Positions 29,453 to 39,452 of a stretch of 64,000 nt of DNA are shown here, one piece after another (the stretch's first letter is position 1; the number at the start of each line of letters is the position of its first letter). The notes below the pieces were generated by a model. It was not told the origin of the DNA, did not search any database, and was given only the letters and a program-made list of their open reading frames with translations. Position numbers and translations under genes: made by a program. The stretch is from contig NC_022584.1 in the NCBI RefSeq assembly GCF_000479335.1, positions 1,116,001 to 1,180,000 on the forward strand, in the 5' to 3' direction. The DNA comes from Streptococcus ilei (GTDB taxonomy: Bacteria > Bacillota > Bacilli > Lactobacillales > Streptococcaceae).

Positions 29453-29986
29453 ATGAAAAAAAATGCCAAAACTCAAATCAGCCTTGTATCCATTCTCGTC
29501 ATCCTGGGCGTTGGTGCAAGAATGATGCGAGTCATCCACCGCCAGCAAATCAGGGAGCAAAACAGACAAACCGTCCAAACGACTAAAAAGGTTGCAGAGT
29601 TTCAGAAGACACTAGACGAGGAAGAAACCAAGAAACGGAACGAAACCTTCAACAAGATTTTTAATGAATCCCTAGTTCAGAAAAATTTTGAAAATTGGCA
29701 AAAAGTCGATGATCTTCATGGTTTGGGACAAAGAACTGGGCAATTTTATATCTATAACTTTGAAAAAAAAGAAGAGATTCTCTTAGAGAATACAGATCAA
29801 GCATTTGTTCTGCCGATTCGAGACAAGAGTGATAACGTAACATTTCAGGCTATCTTTGCTCACAAGGACGGTCAGTGGCACATCATGAAACCAGACGGAA
29901 GTTCACAGTTGCAACTAGGAGAAGCTAGCATTTCCGCTGAATCTAAGTTTGTCATCGAAAACAATGTCTTAGACTACGACCAGTAA
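29453..29986 (+). CDS. Small membrane-anchored protein of unknown function
   Basis: 177 residues. ATG is behind AGGGAGAATC. A short basic start and a hydrophobic segment (about 9-26) form an uncleaved anchor or signal. Residues 28-70 are charged and probably a coiled coil (REQNRQTVQTTKKVAEFQ), followed by a small domain outside the membrane. I do not recognise the family. It is transcribed alone away from the two-component genes, which it may or may not serve. Confidence 0.75.
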   Translation: MKKNAKTQISLVSILVILGVGARMMRVIHRQQIREQNRQTVQTTKKVAEFQKTLDEEETKKRNETFNKIFNESLVQKNFENWQKVDDLHGLGQRTGQFYIYNFEKKEEILLENTDQAFVLPIRDKSDNVTFQAIFAHKDGQWHIMKPDGSSQLQLGEASISAESKFVIENNVLDYDQ

Positions 29987-30015
29987 ATCAATAAGGACTT
30001 GCCTTAACGACATAC

Positions 30016-30059
30016 AAAAAGCTTAGAACCCCAGCTTTGGTTGGGATTCTAAGCTTTTT
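30016..30059. terminator. Bidirectional terminator between the 29453 gene and the GH1 gene
   Basis: AAAAAGCTTAGAA and TTCTAAGCTTTTT form a 13-bp stem with a loop of 18 nt. Confidence 0.85.
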
Positions 30060-30111
30060 AGTTTGCTGTCACAGAGTCATCCAGAAGATGGTGAAGCTCT
30101 AAAGGAGACTT

Positions 30112-31566
<1,455 letters not shown>

Positions 31567-31667
31567 TCATCCTTAAATCTATTATATCCCTGTCTAATCC
31601 GAAAGTCTTACAGCATCCTAGGAAAAACTGATACTATTCTAAGATTGTTTCTATTCAAGCGCAACAT

Positions 31668-31695
31668 AAAAAGACCGGATGACTCCGATCTTTCA
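31668..31695 (-). terminator. Terminator copy downstream of the VOC gene
   Basis: AAAAAGACCGGATGACTCCG followed by ATCTTT, a hairpin with a 4-nt loop. The 26 bases are identical to those at 32122-32147, on the other side of the VOC gene. Confidence 0.65.
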
Positions 31696-31759
31696 ATAGT
31701 TCATATTTTCACATTCTGTTTTAAGAATAATTAAGGTTGACTTCAAATGACTAAGCGTC

Positions 31760-32107
31760 CTATTTCATACGATAAAAATCAATGACTAGACCAGCAGGGC
31801 CTTTAACTAGCAAAGATTCTGTTCCCCAATCAGTTGCAGATGGGCCATGTAATATTTCAGCGCCAAGCTCTTTCAACCGTTTGTAGTTCTGGTCTACATC
31901 CTCAACCTCAATGTGAAGAATGATTCCTGACTGAAAATCTTCCAAAGGAATCAGGTGATTTTGTGATAACATGAGACAATGACTGCCAATTGTAAACTGA
32001 GCAAAACCGTCATCAACATAATCAGCCTTTTTATCCAAAAGACGCTCCAAGTCAGAACAGACTTTGGGAACATTTGAAACGATAATATCTAATTGATTTA
32101 AATTCAT
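31760..32107 (-). CDS. VOC (glyoxalase/bleomycin-resistance) superfamily protein
   Basis: 115 residues, one VOC module pair (MNLNQLDIIVSNVPKVCSDL and IILHIEVEDVDQNYKRLKEL). The ends LVIDFYRMK supply the usual terminal metal-ligand strand, although the Glu/His metal ligands are not fully conserved, so it may bind rather than convert its substrate. ATG follows TGGAGAATAGTAA. It sits 87 bp after spxB, between two identical terminator hairpins; a terminator right before its ribosome site implies it depends on read-through from spxB or on a hidden promoter. Confidence 0.85.
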   Translation of the reverse strand: MNLNQLDIIVSNVPKVCSDLERLLDKKADYVDDGFAQFTIGSHCLMLSQNHLIPLEDFQSGIILHIEVEDVDQNYKRLKELGAEILHGPSATDWGTESLLVKGPAGLVIDFYRMK

Positions 32108-32121
32108 TTACTATTCTCCAT

Positions 32122-32149
32122 AAAAAGACCGGATGACTCCGATCTTTTT
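32122..32149 (-). terminator. spxB terminator
   Basis: Stem AAAAAGAtCGGA/TCCGgTCTTTTT with a 4-nt loop and T-run on the minus strand, 46 bases after the spxB stop and 14 bases before the VOC start. Confidence 0.75.
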
Positions 32150-32194
32150 AAGTCCCACTCTATGAAAATCAAAGAATAAATTCGACGAGAGGAA

Positions 32195-33970
32195 TTATTT
32201 GATTGCGCGTGATTGCAACCCTTCTTCTTCCAAGAAGAGGCGGAATGGTACGAGTTCTTCTGCTTCGTATTTTTCCTTGAAGGCTTTGATCGCTTCTTCT
32301 GAGTGAAGTTTTGGATCCAACTCAAGTACCTCTACTGGAAGTGGACGGTGTTGTGTGATGCGGGCATCAATAACAACAGTTTTACCTTCTTTGTTGAGTT
32401 TAACAGCTTCAGCAACCACAGCATCGATATCTTCAATACGGTTAACGGTAAATCCAACTGCACCTTGTGCTTCAGCAATTTTCGCGTAGTCAGCATTTGT
32501 AAAGTCTACACCAAACAAGTGTTTGTTTGTATCTTCGTATTTGTTCTTGATGAAGGCATACTCATCGTTTGTGAAGACAACGTTGATAACTGGAAGGTTG
32601 TATTGAACGTTCGTGATCACGTCTGGGTAAACCATGTTGAAGGCTCCGTCACCCATGATATTCCATACTTGGCGGTCTGGATTGTCTTTCTTAGCAGCGA
32701 TACCACCAGGGATAGCGATACCCATTGTTGCAAAGAGTGGAGATGTACGCCACATATTCTTAGGTGTCATGTGAAGGTGACGAGTAGATGTTTGAGTTGA
32801 GTTACCGACGTCGATTGAGTAGATCGCATCTTCATCAGCGTATTTGTTGATGGCATTGTAGACTTGGTACAATTGCAATTCACCCTCAGTTTTACCTTCG
32901 AGTTTGTTCATGTAATCACGCCAGTTTTGGTTGTTCTTCACGTTTGCACGCCACCATGGAGTAGACTCAACTGGGTTTACTTTGTCAAGGATCGCTTTAG
33001 CTGCTTGACCTGCATCTCCAAGGATTGAAGCGTCAAGGGCGTGACGTTTACCAAGTTTGTAAGGGTCAATATCAACTTGGATGAATTTTTCAGTGTTCTT
33101 GAATGCTTCGTAAACTTCAGCAAATGGGAAGTTTGAACCAAGGAAAAGAACTGTGTCTGCTTCAAAGACAACTTCGTTGGCTGGTTTCCAACCAACACGG
33201 TAAGCAGAACCTGTCAAACCTTCATAGTTCCATTCGAAAGCTTCAAAGTTTTTACCAGTTGTGATGATTGGTGCTTTGATTTTACGTGACAATTCAGTAA
33301 TCACTTCACCAGCTTTAACACCACCGTAACCAGCATAGATAACTGGACGTTCAGCGTTGTTCAAGATTTCAACAGCTTTGTCGATTTCAACTTCGTTCAA
33401 AGCAGGAGCGATGAATGAACGCTCGTAAGAACCTGAACCGTAGTATGAGTTTTCGTCGATTTCTTGGAAACCAAAGTTTACTGGAATTTCAACGACAGCT
33501 GGACCTTTTTTAGAAACGGCAGCACGGCAAGCTTCGTCAATGACTTTTGGCAATTGCTCTGCGTAAGCGACACGTTTGTTGTAAACAGCGATACCGTTGT
33601 ACATTGGGTTTTGGTTCAATTCTTGGAAGGCATCCATGTTGAGCTCGTTGTTTGGACGTGATCCAAGGATCGCAAGGAATGGAGTGTTATCCATCGCTGC
33701 ATCGTAAACACCGTTGATCAAGTGAGTGGCACCAGGTCCACCTGAACCAACTGCAACACCGATAGATCCGCCAAATTTAGCTTGCATAACCGCTGCAAGA
33801 GCACCTGTTTCTTCGTGGCGAACTTGCAAGAAACGGATATCTTTGTCTTCAGCCAAAGCGTCCATAAGTGAGCTAAGTGTTCCTGATGGGATACCGTAGA
33901 TAGTGTCTACGCCCCATGTTTTCAATACGTTGAGCATTGCTGCAGATGCAGTAATTTTCCCTTGAGTCAT
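32195..33970 (-). CDS. spxB: Pyruvate oxidase
   Basis: 591 residues. Oxidises pyruvate with O2 and phosphate to acetyl phosphate, CO2 and H2O2, using TPP, FAD and Mg. The N-terminal TPP-activating region ([30 protein letters not shown]) and the C-terminal TPP motif [15 protein letters not shown] with [13 protein letters not shown] are intact. This is the main peroxide source in oral streptococci. ATG follows GGAGAG by eight bases. The promoter carries a near-perfect cre site, so catabolite control by CcpA is expected. Confidence 0.96.
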   Translation of the reverse strand: MTQGKITASAAMLNVLKTWGVDTIYGIPSGTLSSLMDALAEDKDIRFLQVRHEETGALAAVMQAKFGGSIGVAVGSGGPGATHLINGVYDAAMDNTPFLAILGSRPNNELNMDAFQELNQNPMYNGIAVYNKRVAYAEQLPKVIDEACRAAVSKKGPAVVEIPVNFGFQEIDENSYYGSGSYERSFIAPALNEVEIDKAVEILNNAERPVIYAGYGGVKAGEVITELSRKIKAPIITTGKNFEAFEWNYEGLTGSAYRVGWKPANEVVFEADTVLFLGSNFPFAEVYEAFKNTEKFIQVDIDPYKLGKRHALDASILGDAGQAAKAILDKVNPVESTPWWRANVKNNQNWRDYMNKLEGKTEGELQLYQVYNAINKYADEDAIYSIDVGNSTQTSTRHLHMTPKNMWRTSPLFATMGIAIPGGIAAKKDNPDRQVWNIMGDGAFNMVYPDVITNVQYNLPVINVVFTNDEYAFIKNKYEDTNKHLFGVDFTNADYAKIAEAQGAVGFTVNRIEDIDAVVAEAVKLNKEGKTVVIDARITQHRPLPVEVLELDPKLHSEEAIKAFKEKYEAEELVPFRLFLEEEGLQSRAIK

Positions 33971-34264
33971 AATGATAACTCTCCTTCAATAAAAATAATT
34001 GTCAGTCTTTGAACTGAATTCGACAAAGAGTGAAAACGTTTCAAACAACTTTACTATATCAATTTATCACGTTTTATTGTCCTTGTATAAGAATATGCTC
34101 ACTGAACACCTGGAACTATTACATAACACAATAGAGAAAACTGTTCTGTTTCCGCTAACTATTTTATAACAGAAGGGATAAACCGCATGACAGCAAGGTT
34201 TTTAGATCGTATAAAATTAGTACAAAATAGAGCATGTTCCCAAACTGTTTCACAGAAGGTATCA
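33971..34264. promoter_or_regulatory. spxB control region with cre site
   Basis: Minus-strand extended -10 (TG-A-TATAGT, TATAGT at 34058-34053) without a clear -35. The cre TGAAAACGTTTCA is at 34031-34043, just downstream of the -10 and covering the expected transcription start. The rest (34060-34264) is AT-rich and I see no ORF or further motif in it. Confidence 0.7.
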
Positions 34265-34303
34265 AAAAATCCTAGCGGAAAATAGTTTTTCCCTGCTAGG
34301 ATT
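34265..34303 (-). terminator. Terminator of the SGNH hydrolase gene
   Basis: Minus strand AATCCTAGC and GCTAGGATT arms enclose a further GGGAAAAA/TTTTCC stem, followed by a T-run. Confidence 0.8.
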
Positions 34304-34305
34304 GG

Positions 34306-34938
34306 TTAAATTTCCTTTTGAAGAGCCTTACTTAAGACCCTGTATCCTTCAATTGTTAAATGAAGACCATCTGTTGTATAAGCTGGTTTGAGCTGACCAT
34401 CTTCACCGAGCAAGCTCTCAAAAACATTGATAAATTCGACATTCATCATTCCTTGAGCCAGCTCATGATAAGCCTGATTCAGGGTCTGAATCTTTTGATT
34501 GGTCCGGATATAGACTGTCCCCTTGTAGGTTTCTCCCTCATTCACAGGGAGAACCGAAACAAGTTTGATTTGCGCCAAGGGCAAGAGTCGTACCATCTCC
34601 TGTAAGATTATGGACATGTTATCGATGGTTTCTGACAGGGGCATTTCCTTGCCAATGTCATTGGTTCCGATTAGTAGGAAAATCTTATCCACTGCTTGAC
34701 CAAAAATATGGGCATCTAGATTCTCTCTTAAGAGGTCTGTCTTGTAGCCTCTGATTCCCCGATTCACCATATACTGATCCGTCAAAAGTAACTCCTGAAG
34801 AGGATAGTATTCGATGATAGAGTCTCCTATAAAAAGTATATCGGGTTCCTTCAAAGGTTTTTGATTCAGCTCTCGGTAGTTCTGTTGTATTTTTGCCTGT
34901 TCTTTCAAGAGCCAGGTCTCCAATAATTGTACAGCCAT
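34306..34938 (-). CDS. SGNH/GDSL hydrolase
   Basis: 210 residues. Block I DILFIGDSIIEYYP holds the catalytic Ser, block III LLIGTNDIGKE the Asn, and block V TTDGLHLTIEGYRVL the Asp and His. It has no signal peptide, so it acts in the cytoplasm, probably as an esterase or lipase-like enzyme of the platelet-activating-factor acetylhydrolase group. The gene is 52 nt after the HAD phosphatase and ends at a terminator, so the two are likely co-transcribed. Confidence 0.9.
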   Translation of the reverse strand: MAVQLLETWLLKEQAKIQQNYRELNQKPLKEPDILFIGDSIIEYYPLQELLLTDQYMVNRGIRGYKTDLLRENLDAHIFGQAVDKIFLLIGTNDIGKEMPLSETIDNMSIILQEMVRLLPLAQIKLVSVLPVNEGETYKGTVYIRTNQKIQTLNQAYHELAQGMMNVEFINVFESLLGEDGQLKPAYTTDGLHLTIEGYRVLSKALQKEI

Positions 34939-34990
34939 AAAGACTCCTTTCGATTCGTATGGTAGAAACTATGTGCGGTAGAATATTCGC

Positions 34991-35824
34991 CTAGTCGAAA
35001 CTTAGTCTTCCATCCAAATAGGCTTCAATCATTTCATAAACCCCACCTTCTTGGTGAGATGACGCTGTGTAGCGGGCTGCTTGTCGAGCATGGACGTCCG
35101 CATTTTCCATCGCATAGGAATAGGTCGCTAACTCCAGCATTTCCACATCGTTTTGGCTATCGCCAAATGCCATTAAATGCCCACCATCAACGCCCCAGTG
35201 TTCTTCCAAGAATTGAATGGCTGTAGCCTTATTGACCTCCGGTTGCAGAATATCGATGGCTCCATAGCCACTAGCTGCTGGAAGCAGTCGCTCCCCAAAC
35301 TCTTCTCGCAACTCTTGCACAAAGACTTCGACTTTTTCAGTGTCAGTGACGACACTTATCTTCAGAACCTGCTCACCATGCTCTTGGACCAAATCATCCA
35401 CAAAGCGCATCCGTCTGTAAAAAGCTGTAGCTAACTCAGGCGTCATCAATTGCTCTAAAAGAGGAAACTCTGTTCCTTTCTTGGCATAGGCTCCAGATAG
35501 GCTACTGACGACCAGATGAAGTTCTTCTTCTCGACCTTCTAGATAACGCAAGACCTCCTGCACCAGCTCTTCAGGCCAGCTACACTCTCGGATGAGCTTT
35601 CCCTTCTCTAATATCCGTGCACCATTGGCTAGAACCAAGGTGACACGATCTTTCAGCTCTCCCAAGACATGAGCCATACGGCTATAGCCATTCCCCGTCG
35701 CAATAACAAAGGGAATCCCTCTTTGGTCTAGCTGATCCAAGATGCGGCTCAGACGCTCACGGTCAACCTCTCCTTGCGCATCCATCAGAGTACCGTCCAT
35801 GTCTGTCGCAATCATTTGTATCAT
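34991..35824 (-). CDS. HAD-superfamily Cof-type phosphatase
   Basis: 277 residues. Motif I ATDMDGTLMD near the N-terminus, motif II VIATGNGYS, Lys in EVNKATAIQ and motif IV FGDSQNDVEML show a IIB (Cof) HAD hydrolase with a cap inserted between motifs II and III. Such proteins dephosphorylate sugar phosphates, FMN or PLP in the cytoplasm. I start at the ATG at 35824 behind AGAGG; a GTG three codons upstream overlaps that site. Divergent from the AraC gene. Confidence 0.9.
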   Translation of the reverse strand: MIQMIATDMDGTLMDAQGEVDRERLSRILDQLDQRGIPFVIATGNGYSRMAHVLGELKDRVTLVLANGARILEKGKLIRECSWPEELVQEVLRYLEGREEELHLVVSSLSGAYAKKGTEFPLLEQLMTPELATAFYRRMRFVDDLVQEHGEQVLKISVVTDTEKVEVFVQELREEFGERLLPAASGYGAIDILQPEVNKATAIQFLEEHWGVDGGHLMAFGDSQNDVEMLELATYSYAMENADVHARQAARYTASSHQEGGVYEMIEAYLDGRLSFD

Positions 35825-35946
35825 ACCAGCCACCTCTTTCTATCTTGTCCCTATTATACACCATTTCCTAGTCATTTTGGGCCTTCTTTGCCACAAACGC
35901 TCCCTTCTCCCCATCCTTAAAATTTTAGAAATTCCACCGAATCCTC

Positions 35947-35975
35947 TTTAATTTTCGGTCCAATTTTATTATAAT
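35947..35975 (+). promoter_or_regulatory. Probable araC-type gene promoter
   Basis: TTTAAT (35947-35952), 17-bp spacer, TATAAT (35970-35975). The -35 is weak. The leader is about 90 nt. Confidence 0.5.
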
Positions 35976-36073
35976 ATAGATAATAGATTTTCCCTGTATG
36001 AAGTAACTAGCAGACCCTCTCTCACACCTAGCCAAAGCGTCTGCTACTCCCGAAAAAGATCTAAGAGGTAGGC

Positions 36074-36949
36074 ATGAACACAAAGACCTTATACCGCCAA
36101 ACATCCTTTACCAATAGCGATTTCCCTTTTTCAATCAAACAGATTCGCACCCAAAATGGCCAACCGGATATTTTATTTCATTGGCACACTGATATTGAGA
36201 TTATTTATGTCAACGAAGGGACTGCTCAATTCCATATCGACTATGAATATTTTCATAGTCAACCAGGCGATATTATTTTGATCCGCCCTAATGCCCTTCA
36301 CTCCATTCATCCCATCCAGAGTTCTTCCCATACCATGGATGTCCTCCATTTTAATCTGGACCTGATTGGGATTACTCATAAAAATATTGCCACTCTAAAA
36401 TATTTACAACCCCTCTACAATGGTGATTTTGAATTTGTCCGACGTATCCAAGTCCAATCTCCGGGTTATGAAGAAATCAAACAGAGCCTTTTAAACTGTA
36501 TGGCAAACGGAAGAGAACAAGGTCCTTTCTATGAACTTCGACTCAAATCCCAGCTCAATGAACTCCTCTATCTCCTCTTTTCTCACAACTATATTGTCGA
36601 GAAGAAGTTTTCAACGGATGCTTATCGAAGAGAAGAAAAAATTCGTTTGGTCCTCGACCATATTTCGAACCATTACCAAGAGGAGCTTATGATTGAGCAA
36701 TTAGCAGAATTGTGTCATTTTAGCCCGACCCACTTTATGAATTTCTTTAAGAAACAATTAGGGATCTCTTGTATGGAGTACATCATCCAATATCGGCTAA
36801 AAAAAGCCGCCCATTTCCTCCAGCATTCTGATCTGGCAATTATTGATATCGCTAGCCAATCTGGCTTCAACAACCTCTCAAACTTTAATCGCCAATTCAA
36901 GAAATACTATCAGATCACTCCAAGTCAATACCGAAAAGCTTGTCTTTAA
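36074..36949 (+). CDS. AraC-family transcriptional regulator
   Basis: 291 residues. An N-terminal cupin-like sensor (FHWHTDIEIIYVNEGTAQFHID, first part typical; PGDIILIRPNALHSI) is followed by a double helix-turn-helix at about 190-288 (IEQLAELCHFSPTHFMNFFK and IASQSGFNNLSNFNRQFKK). Such regulators usually control sugar or cell-wall genes in response to a small ligand; none of the neighbours is an obvious target. ATG lies after AGAGGTAGGC. The last 377 bases of the gene are repeated exactly downstream as part of a tandem duplication, but the gene itself is complete. Confidence 0.92.
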   Translation: MNTKTLYRQTSFTNSDFPFSIKQIRTQNGQPDILFHWHTDIEIIYVNEGTAQFHIDYEYFHSQPGDIILIRPNALHSIHPIQSSSHTMDVLHFNLDLIGITHKNIATLKYLQPLYNGDFEFVRRIQVQSPGYEEIKQSLLNCMANGREQGPFYELRLKSQLNELLYLLFSHNYIVEKKFSTDAYRREEKIRLVLDHISNHYQEELMIEQLAELCHFSPTHFMNFFKKQLGISCMEYIIQYRLKKAAHFLQHSDLAIIDIASQSGFNNLSNFNRQFKKYYQITPSQYRKACL

Positions 36950-37029
36950 TCAAAGGATCAAATAATAAAAGCCCCCTGAACACAATTGAAACTTTGATAT
37001 GTACCCTCTTTACTGGACACCCAGTAAGG
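36573..37029. repeat. 457-bp tandem duplication, first copy
   Basis: Contains the 3' end of the AraC gene, the left arm of its terminator, CTT and the first 35 bases of the IS. The copy at 37030-37486 appears identical. Confidence 0.9.
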
Positions 37030-37486
37030 TCCTCTTTTCTCACAACTATATTGTCGAGAAGAAGTTTTCAACGGATGCTTATCGAAGAGAAGAAAAAATT
37101 CGTTTGGTCCTCGACCATATTTCGAACCATTACCAAGAGGAGCTTATGATTGAGCAATTAGCAGAATTGTGTCATTTTAGCCCGACCCACTTTATGAATT
37201 TCTTTAAGAAACAATTAGGGATCTCTTGTATGGAGTACATCATCCAATATCGGCTAAAAAAAGCCGCCCATTTCCTCCAGCATTCTGATCTGGCAATTAT
37301 TGATATCGCTAGCCAATCTGGCTTCAACAACCTCTCAAACTTTAATCGCCAATTCAAGAAATACTATCAGATCACTCCAAGTCAATACCGAAAAGCTTGT
37401 CTTTAATCAAAGGATCAAATAATAAAAGCCCCCTGAACACAATTGAAACTTTGATATGTACCCTCTTTACTGGACACCCAGTAAGG
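37030..37486. repeat. 457-bp tandem duplication, second copy
   Basis: Repeats 36573-37029. The truncated AraC frame inside it (open from 36999 to 37406) carries only the DNA-binding domain and has no ribosome site, so I do not call it a gene. The second copy leads into the complete IS. Confidence 0.9.
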
Positions 37487-37497
37487 AGGGTATTTTC

Positions 37498-38064
37498 ATG
37501 CGTTACAGTCATGAGTATAAGTTAGAGTGTATTGAGCTATATAGAAAAGGAATATGGCCTGAAACACCAGAAGGAATAAAAACATCAAACTTTCATCTAA
37601 TGGTTCGATACTGGGCTCGTATCGAAGAAGAAAATGGACCAGATGCATTAAAGCACTTAGGTAATAACAAAGTGTGGACCCCTGAAGCGAAATATGAATT
37701 AGTTGCTAAAGTATTAGCAGGACAATCCAACAAGTCAGTTGCTGTTTCTGCAGGTATAAATAATGGAATGCTATATACCTGGGTTCGCAAATACAAAGAA
37801 TTAGGTTACAATGGTCTTGTGAATAAAAAGAAAGGTCGCAAGAGTAAGAACCCTGTTATGAAAAAGAAAACGATTAAGCCCAAACCTTTAACTGAATCAG
37901 AACGTGAAGAGTTAATCAGACTAAGAGAAGAAATTGCGGCAATGAAAGCGGAGATTGAAGTAGTAAAAAAAAGGATCGCCTTGAGGCAAGAAAGATGGGC
38001 TGCGCAACTCAAGGCGAAAAAGCAGCAATCATCAAAGCGCTCAGAGAAGAAGGATACCAATTAA
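37498..38064 (+). CDS. IS150-type OrfA (helix-turn-helix)
   Basis: 188 residues, ATG behind AGGAGGG. The N-terminal helix-turn-helix repeats (MRYSHEYKLECIELYRKG and AKYELVAKVLAGQSNKSV) bind the IS ends; residues 140-165 form a leucine-zipper-like coiled coil (REELIRLREEIAAMKAEIEV). A run of eight A followed by G (37965-37973) near codon 157 is the A-AAA-AAG type slippery site at which ribosomes shift -1 into orfB. Confidence 0.88.
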   Translation: MRYSHEYKLECIELYRKGIWPETPEGIKTSNFHLMVRYWARIEEENGPDALKHLGNNKVWTPEAKYELVAKVLAGQSNKSVAVSAGINNGMLYTWVRKYKELGYNGLVNKKKGRKSKNPVMKKKTIKPKPLTESEREELIRLREEIAAMKAEIEVVKKRIALRQERWAAQLKAKKQQSSKRSEKKDTN

Positions 38065-38882
38065 AGCACCTACTAAAAGGTTTAAATATGCCTAAATCAA
38101 CTTACTACTACGAAATCAGTAAAGTTGATACTGTAGACTTTAGAAATATTAAGCTCACTGAAGAAATCAAGAAAATATTTAGCCAGCATAAAGGTAGATA
38201 TGGTGTGAGAAGAGTGTATAGAGAGCTCTTAAGACGTGGAAATTCTGTCAATCATAAAAGAGTACAACGTATCATGCATTCACTTGGATTGCAAGGCAAA
38301 AGACCTAAAGAAAAGTATCACTCATTCAAGGGTGAAGTAGGTAAAGTAGCACCAAACATAATAGATAGAGACTTTACAGCAACAGCACCACTTCAGAAGT
38401 GGACAACTGATGTATCTCAGTTTAACTTTTCATGGGGAAAGTGTTACCTTTCTCCGATAATTGATATGTACACAAATGAAGTTATTTCATATGACTTGTC
38501 GATGAGTCCAAACCTAAATCAAATCAAGAGAATGCTAGAGATGGCGTTTAAAAAGTTCAAATCACTTACAGGATTAATATTTCATTCAGATCAAGGATGG
38601 CAATATCAACACAACTACTATCGTCAGGAACTAAAAAACAGGGGAATTATCCAATCAATGTCTAGACGTGGCAATTGTATAGATAATTGCATTATGGAAA
38701 CATTCTTTGGACGTCTAAAGAATGAAATGTACTACAGCTACGAGAAAGAATATGAATCATTTGAGAGCTTTTCAAAAGCACTAGATGAATACATAAGTTA
38801 TTACAACAATGAAAGAATACAAGGAAAAACAAAATGGATGCCACCTGTAATGTACAGGATAGCATCCATGTGTTCCACTTAG
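37995..38882 (+). CDS. IS150-type OrfB transposase (DDE)
   Basis: Open frame of 295 codons from an internal ATG, but normally made as an OrfA-OrfB fusion by the -1 shift at 37965-37973 (fusion reading KDRLEARKMGCATQG). The rve integrase core has the DDE residues: Asp in KWTTDVSQF, Asp in IFHSDQGWQYQ and Glu in NCIMETFFGRLKNE. A HTH_21-like segment KGRYGVRRVYREL lies before it. No stop or deletion is seen, so the element could be active. Confidence 0.9.
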   Translation: MGCATQGEKAAIIKALREEGYQLKHLLKGLNMPKSTYYYEISKVDTVDFRNIKLTEEIKKIFSQHKGRYGVRRVYRELLRRGNSVNHKRVQRIMHSLGLQGKRPKEKYHSFKGEVGKVAPNIIDRDFTATAPLQKWTTDVSQFNFSWGKCYLSPIIDMYTNEVISYDLSMSPNLNQIKRMLEMAFKKFKSLTGLIFHSDQGWQYQHNYYRQELKNRGIIQSMSRRGNCIDNCIMETFFGRLKNEMYYSYEKEYESFESFSKALDEYISYYNNERIQGKTKWMPPVMYRIASMCST

Positions 38883-38917
38883 TTCATAACATGTGTCCAG
38901 GATTCTGGGTACATATC
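38452..38917. repeat. 466-bp tandem duplication at the IS right end, first copy
   Basis: Covers the last 431 bases of orfB and the right terminal repeat lacking its final A. It runs straight into the second copy. Confidence 0.9.
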
Positions 38918-39383
38918 CTCCGATAATTGATATGTACACAAATGAAGTTATTTCATATGACTTGTCGATGAGTCCAAACCTAAATCAAATCAAGAGAATG
39001 CTAGAGATGGCGTTTAAAAAGTTCAAATCACTTACAGGATTAATATTTCATTCAGATCAAGGATGGCAATATCAACACAACTACTATCGTCAGTAACTAA
39101 AAAACAGGGGAATTATCCAATCAATGTCTAGACGTGGCAATTGTATAGATAATTGCATTATGGAAACATTCTTTGGACGTCTAAAGAATGAAATGTACTA
39201 CAGCTACGAGAAAGAATATGAATCATTTGAGAGCTTTTCAAAAGCACTAGATGAATACATAAGTTATTACAACAATGAAAGAATACAAGGAAAAACAAAA
39301 TGGATGCCACCTGTAATGTACAGGATAGCATCCATGTGTTCCACTTAGTTCATAACATGTGTCCAGGATTCTGGGTACATATC
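38918..39383. repeat. 466-bp tandem duplication at the IS right end, second copy
   Basis: Same as 38452-38917 except for G to T at 39094, which turns GAA into TAA. The two open pieces it contains are fragments of orfB, not genes. Confidence 0.9.
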
Positions 39384-39388
39384 ACTTA

Positions 39389-39415
39389 TGTTCCAGGGGC
39401 TTTTAGTTTTTTTAC
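39389..39415. terminator. Right half of the AraC gene terminator, split by the IS
   Basis: TGTTCCAGGGGCTTTT followed by a T-run is the complement of AAAAGCCCCCTGAACA at 37425-37440 (and 36968-36983). Without the IS and duplications the two arms would form one hairpin with a loop of about 12 nt, shared by the convergent AraC and MutS-like genes. Confidence 0.8.
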
Positions 39416-39452
39416 AGTAGAAATATCAGATAAAACGAAGCAACTTACATCT

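Larger units (their letters stand above)
37452..39384 (+). mobile_element. IS150-type insertion sequence (IS3 family) with duplicated right end
   Basis: Terminal repeats TGATATGTACCC...CTGGACAC on the left (from 37452) and their complement on the right (ending 39384, and at 38917 minus the last A). The core to 38917 is 1466 bp, normal for the group. CTT flanks it at 37449-37451 and 39385-39387, the 3-bp target duplication expected. Two overlapping frames (orfA, orfB) encode a transposase through a -1 frameshift. The stretch 38918-39383 is a second copy of the last 466 bp. The element lies in the loop of the AraC gene's terminator. Confidence 0.9.

Noticed and set aside
36999..37406. A second AraC-like gene (DNA-binding domain only)
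   Set aside because: It is an exact piece of the AraC gene within the 457-bp duplication, starting in IS sequence, with no ribosome site.
38893..39348. Two additional transposase genes
   Set aside because: They are the two halves of the duplicated orfB end, separated by the G-to-T stop at 39094.
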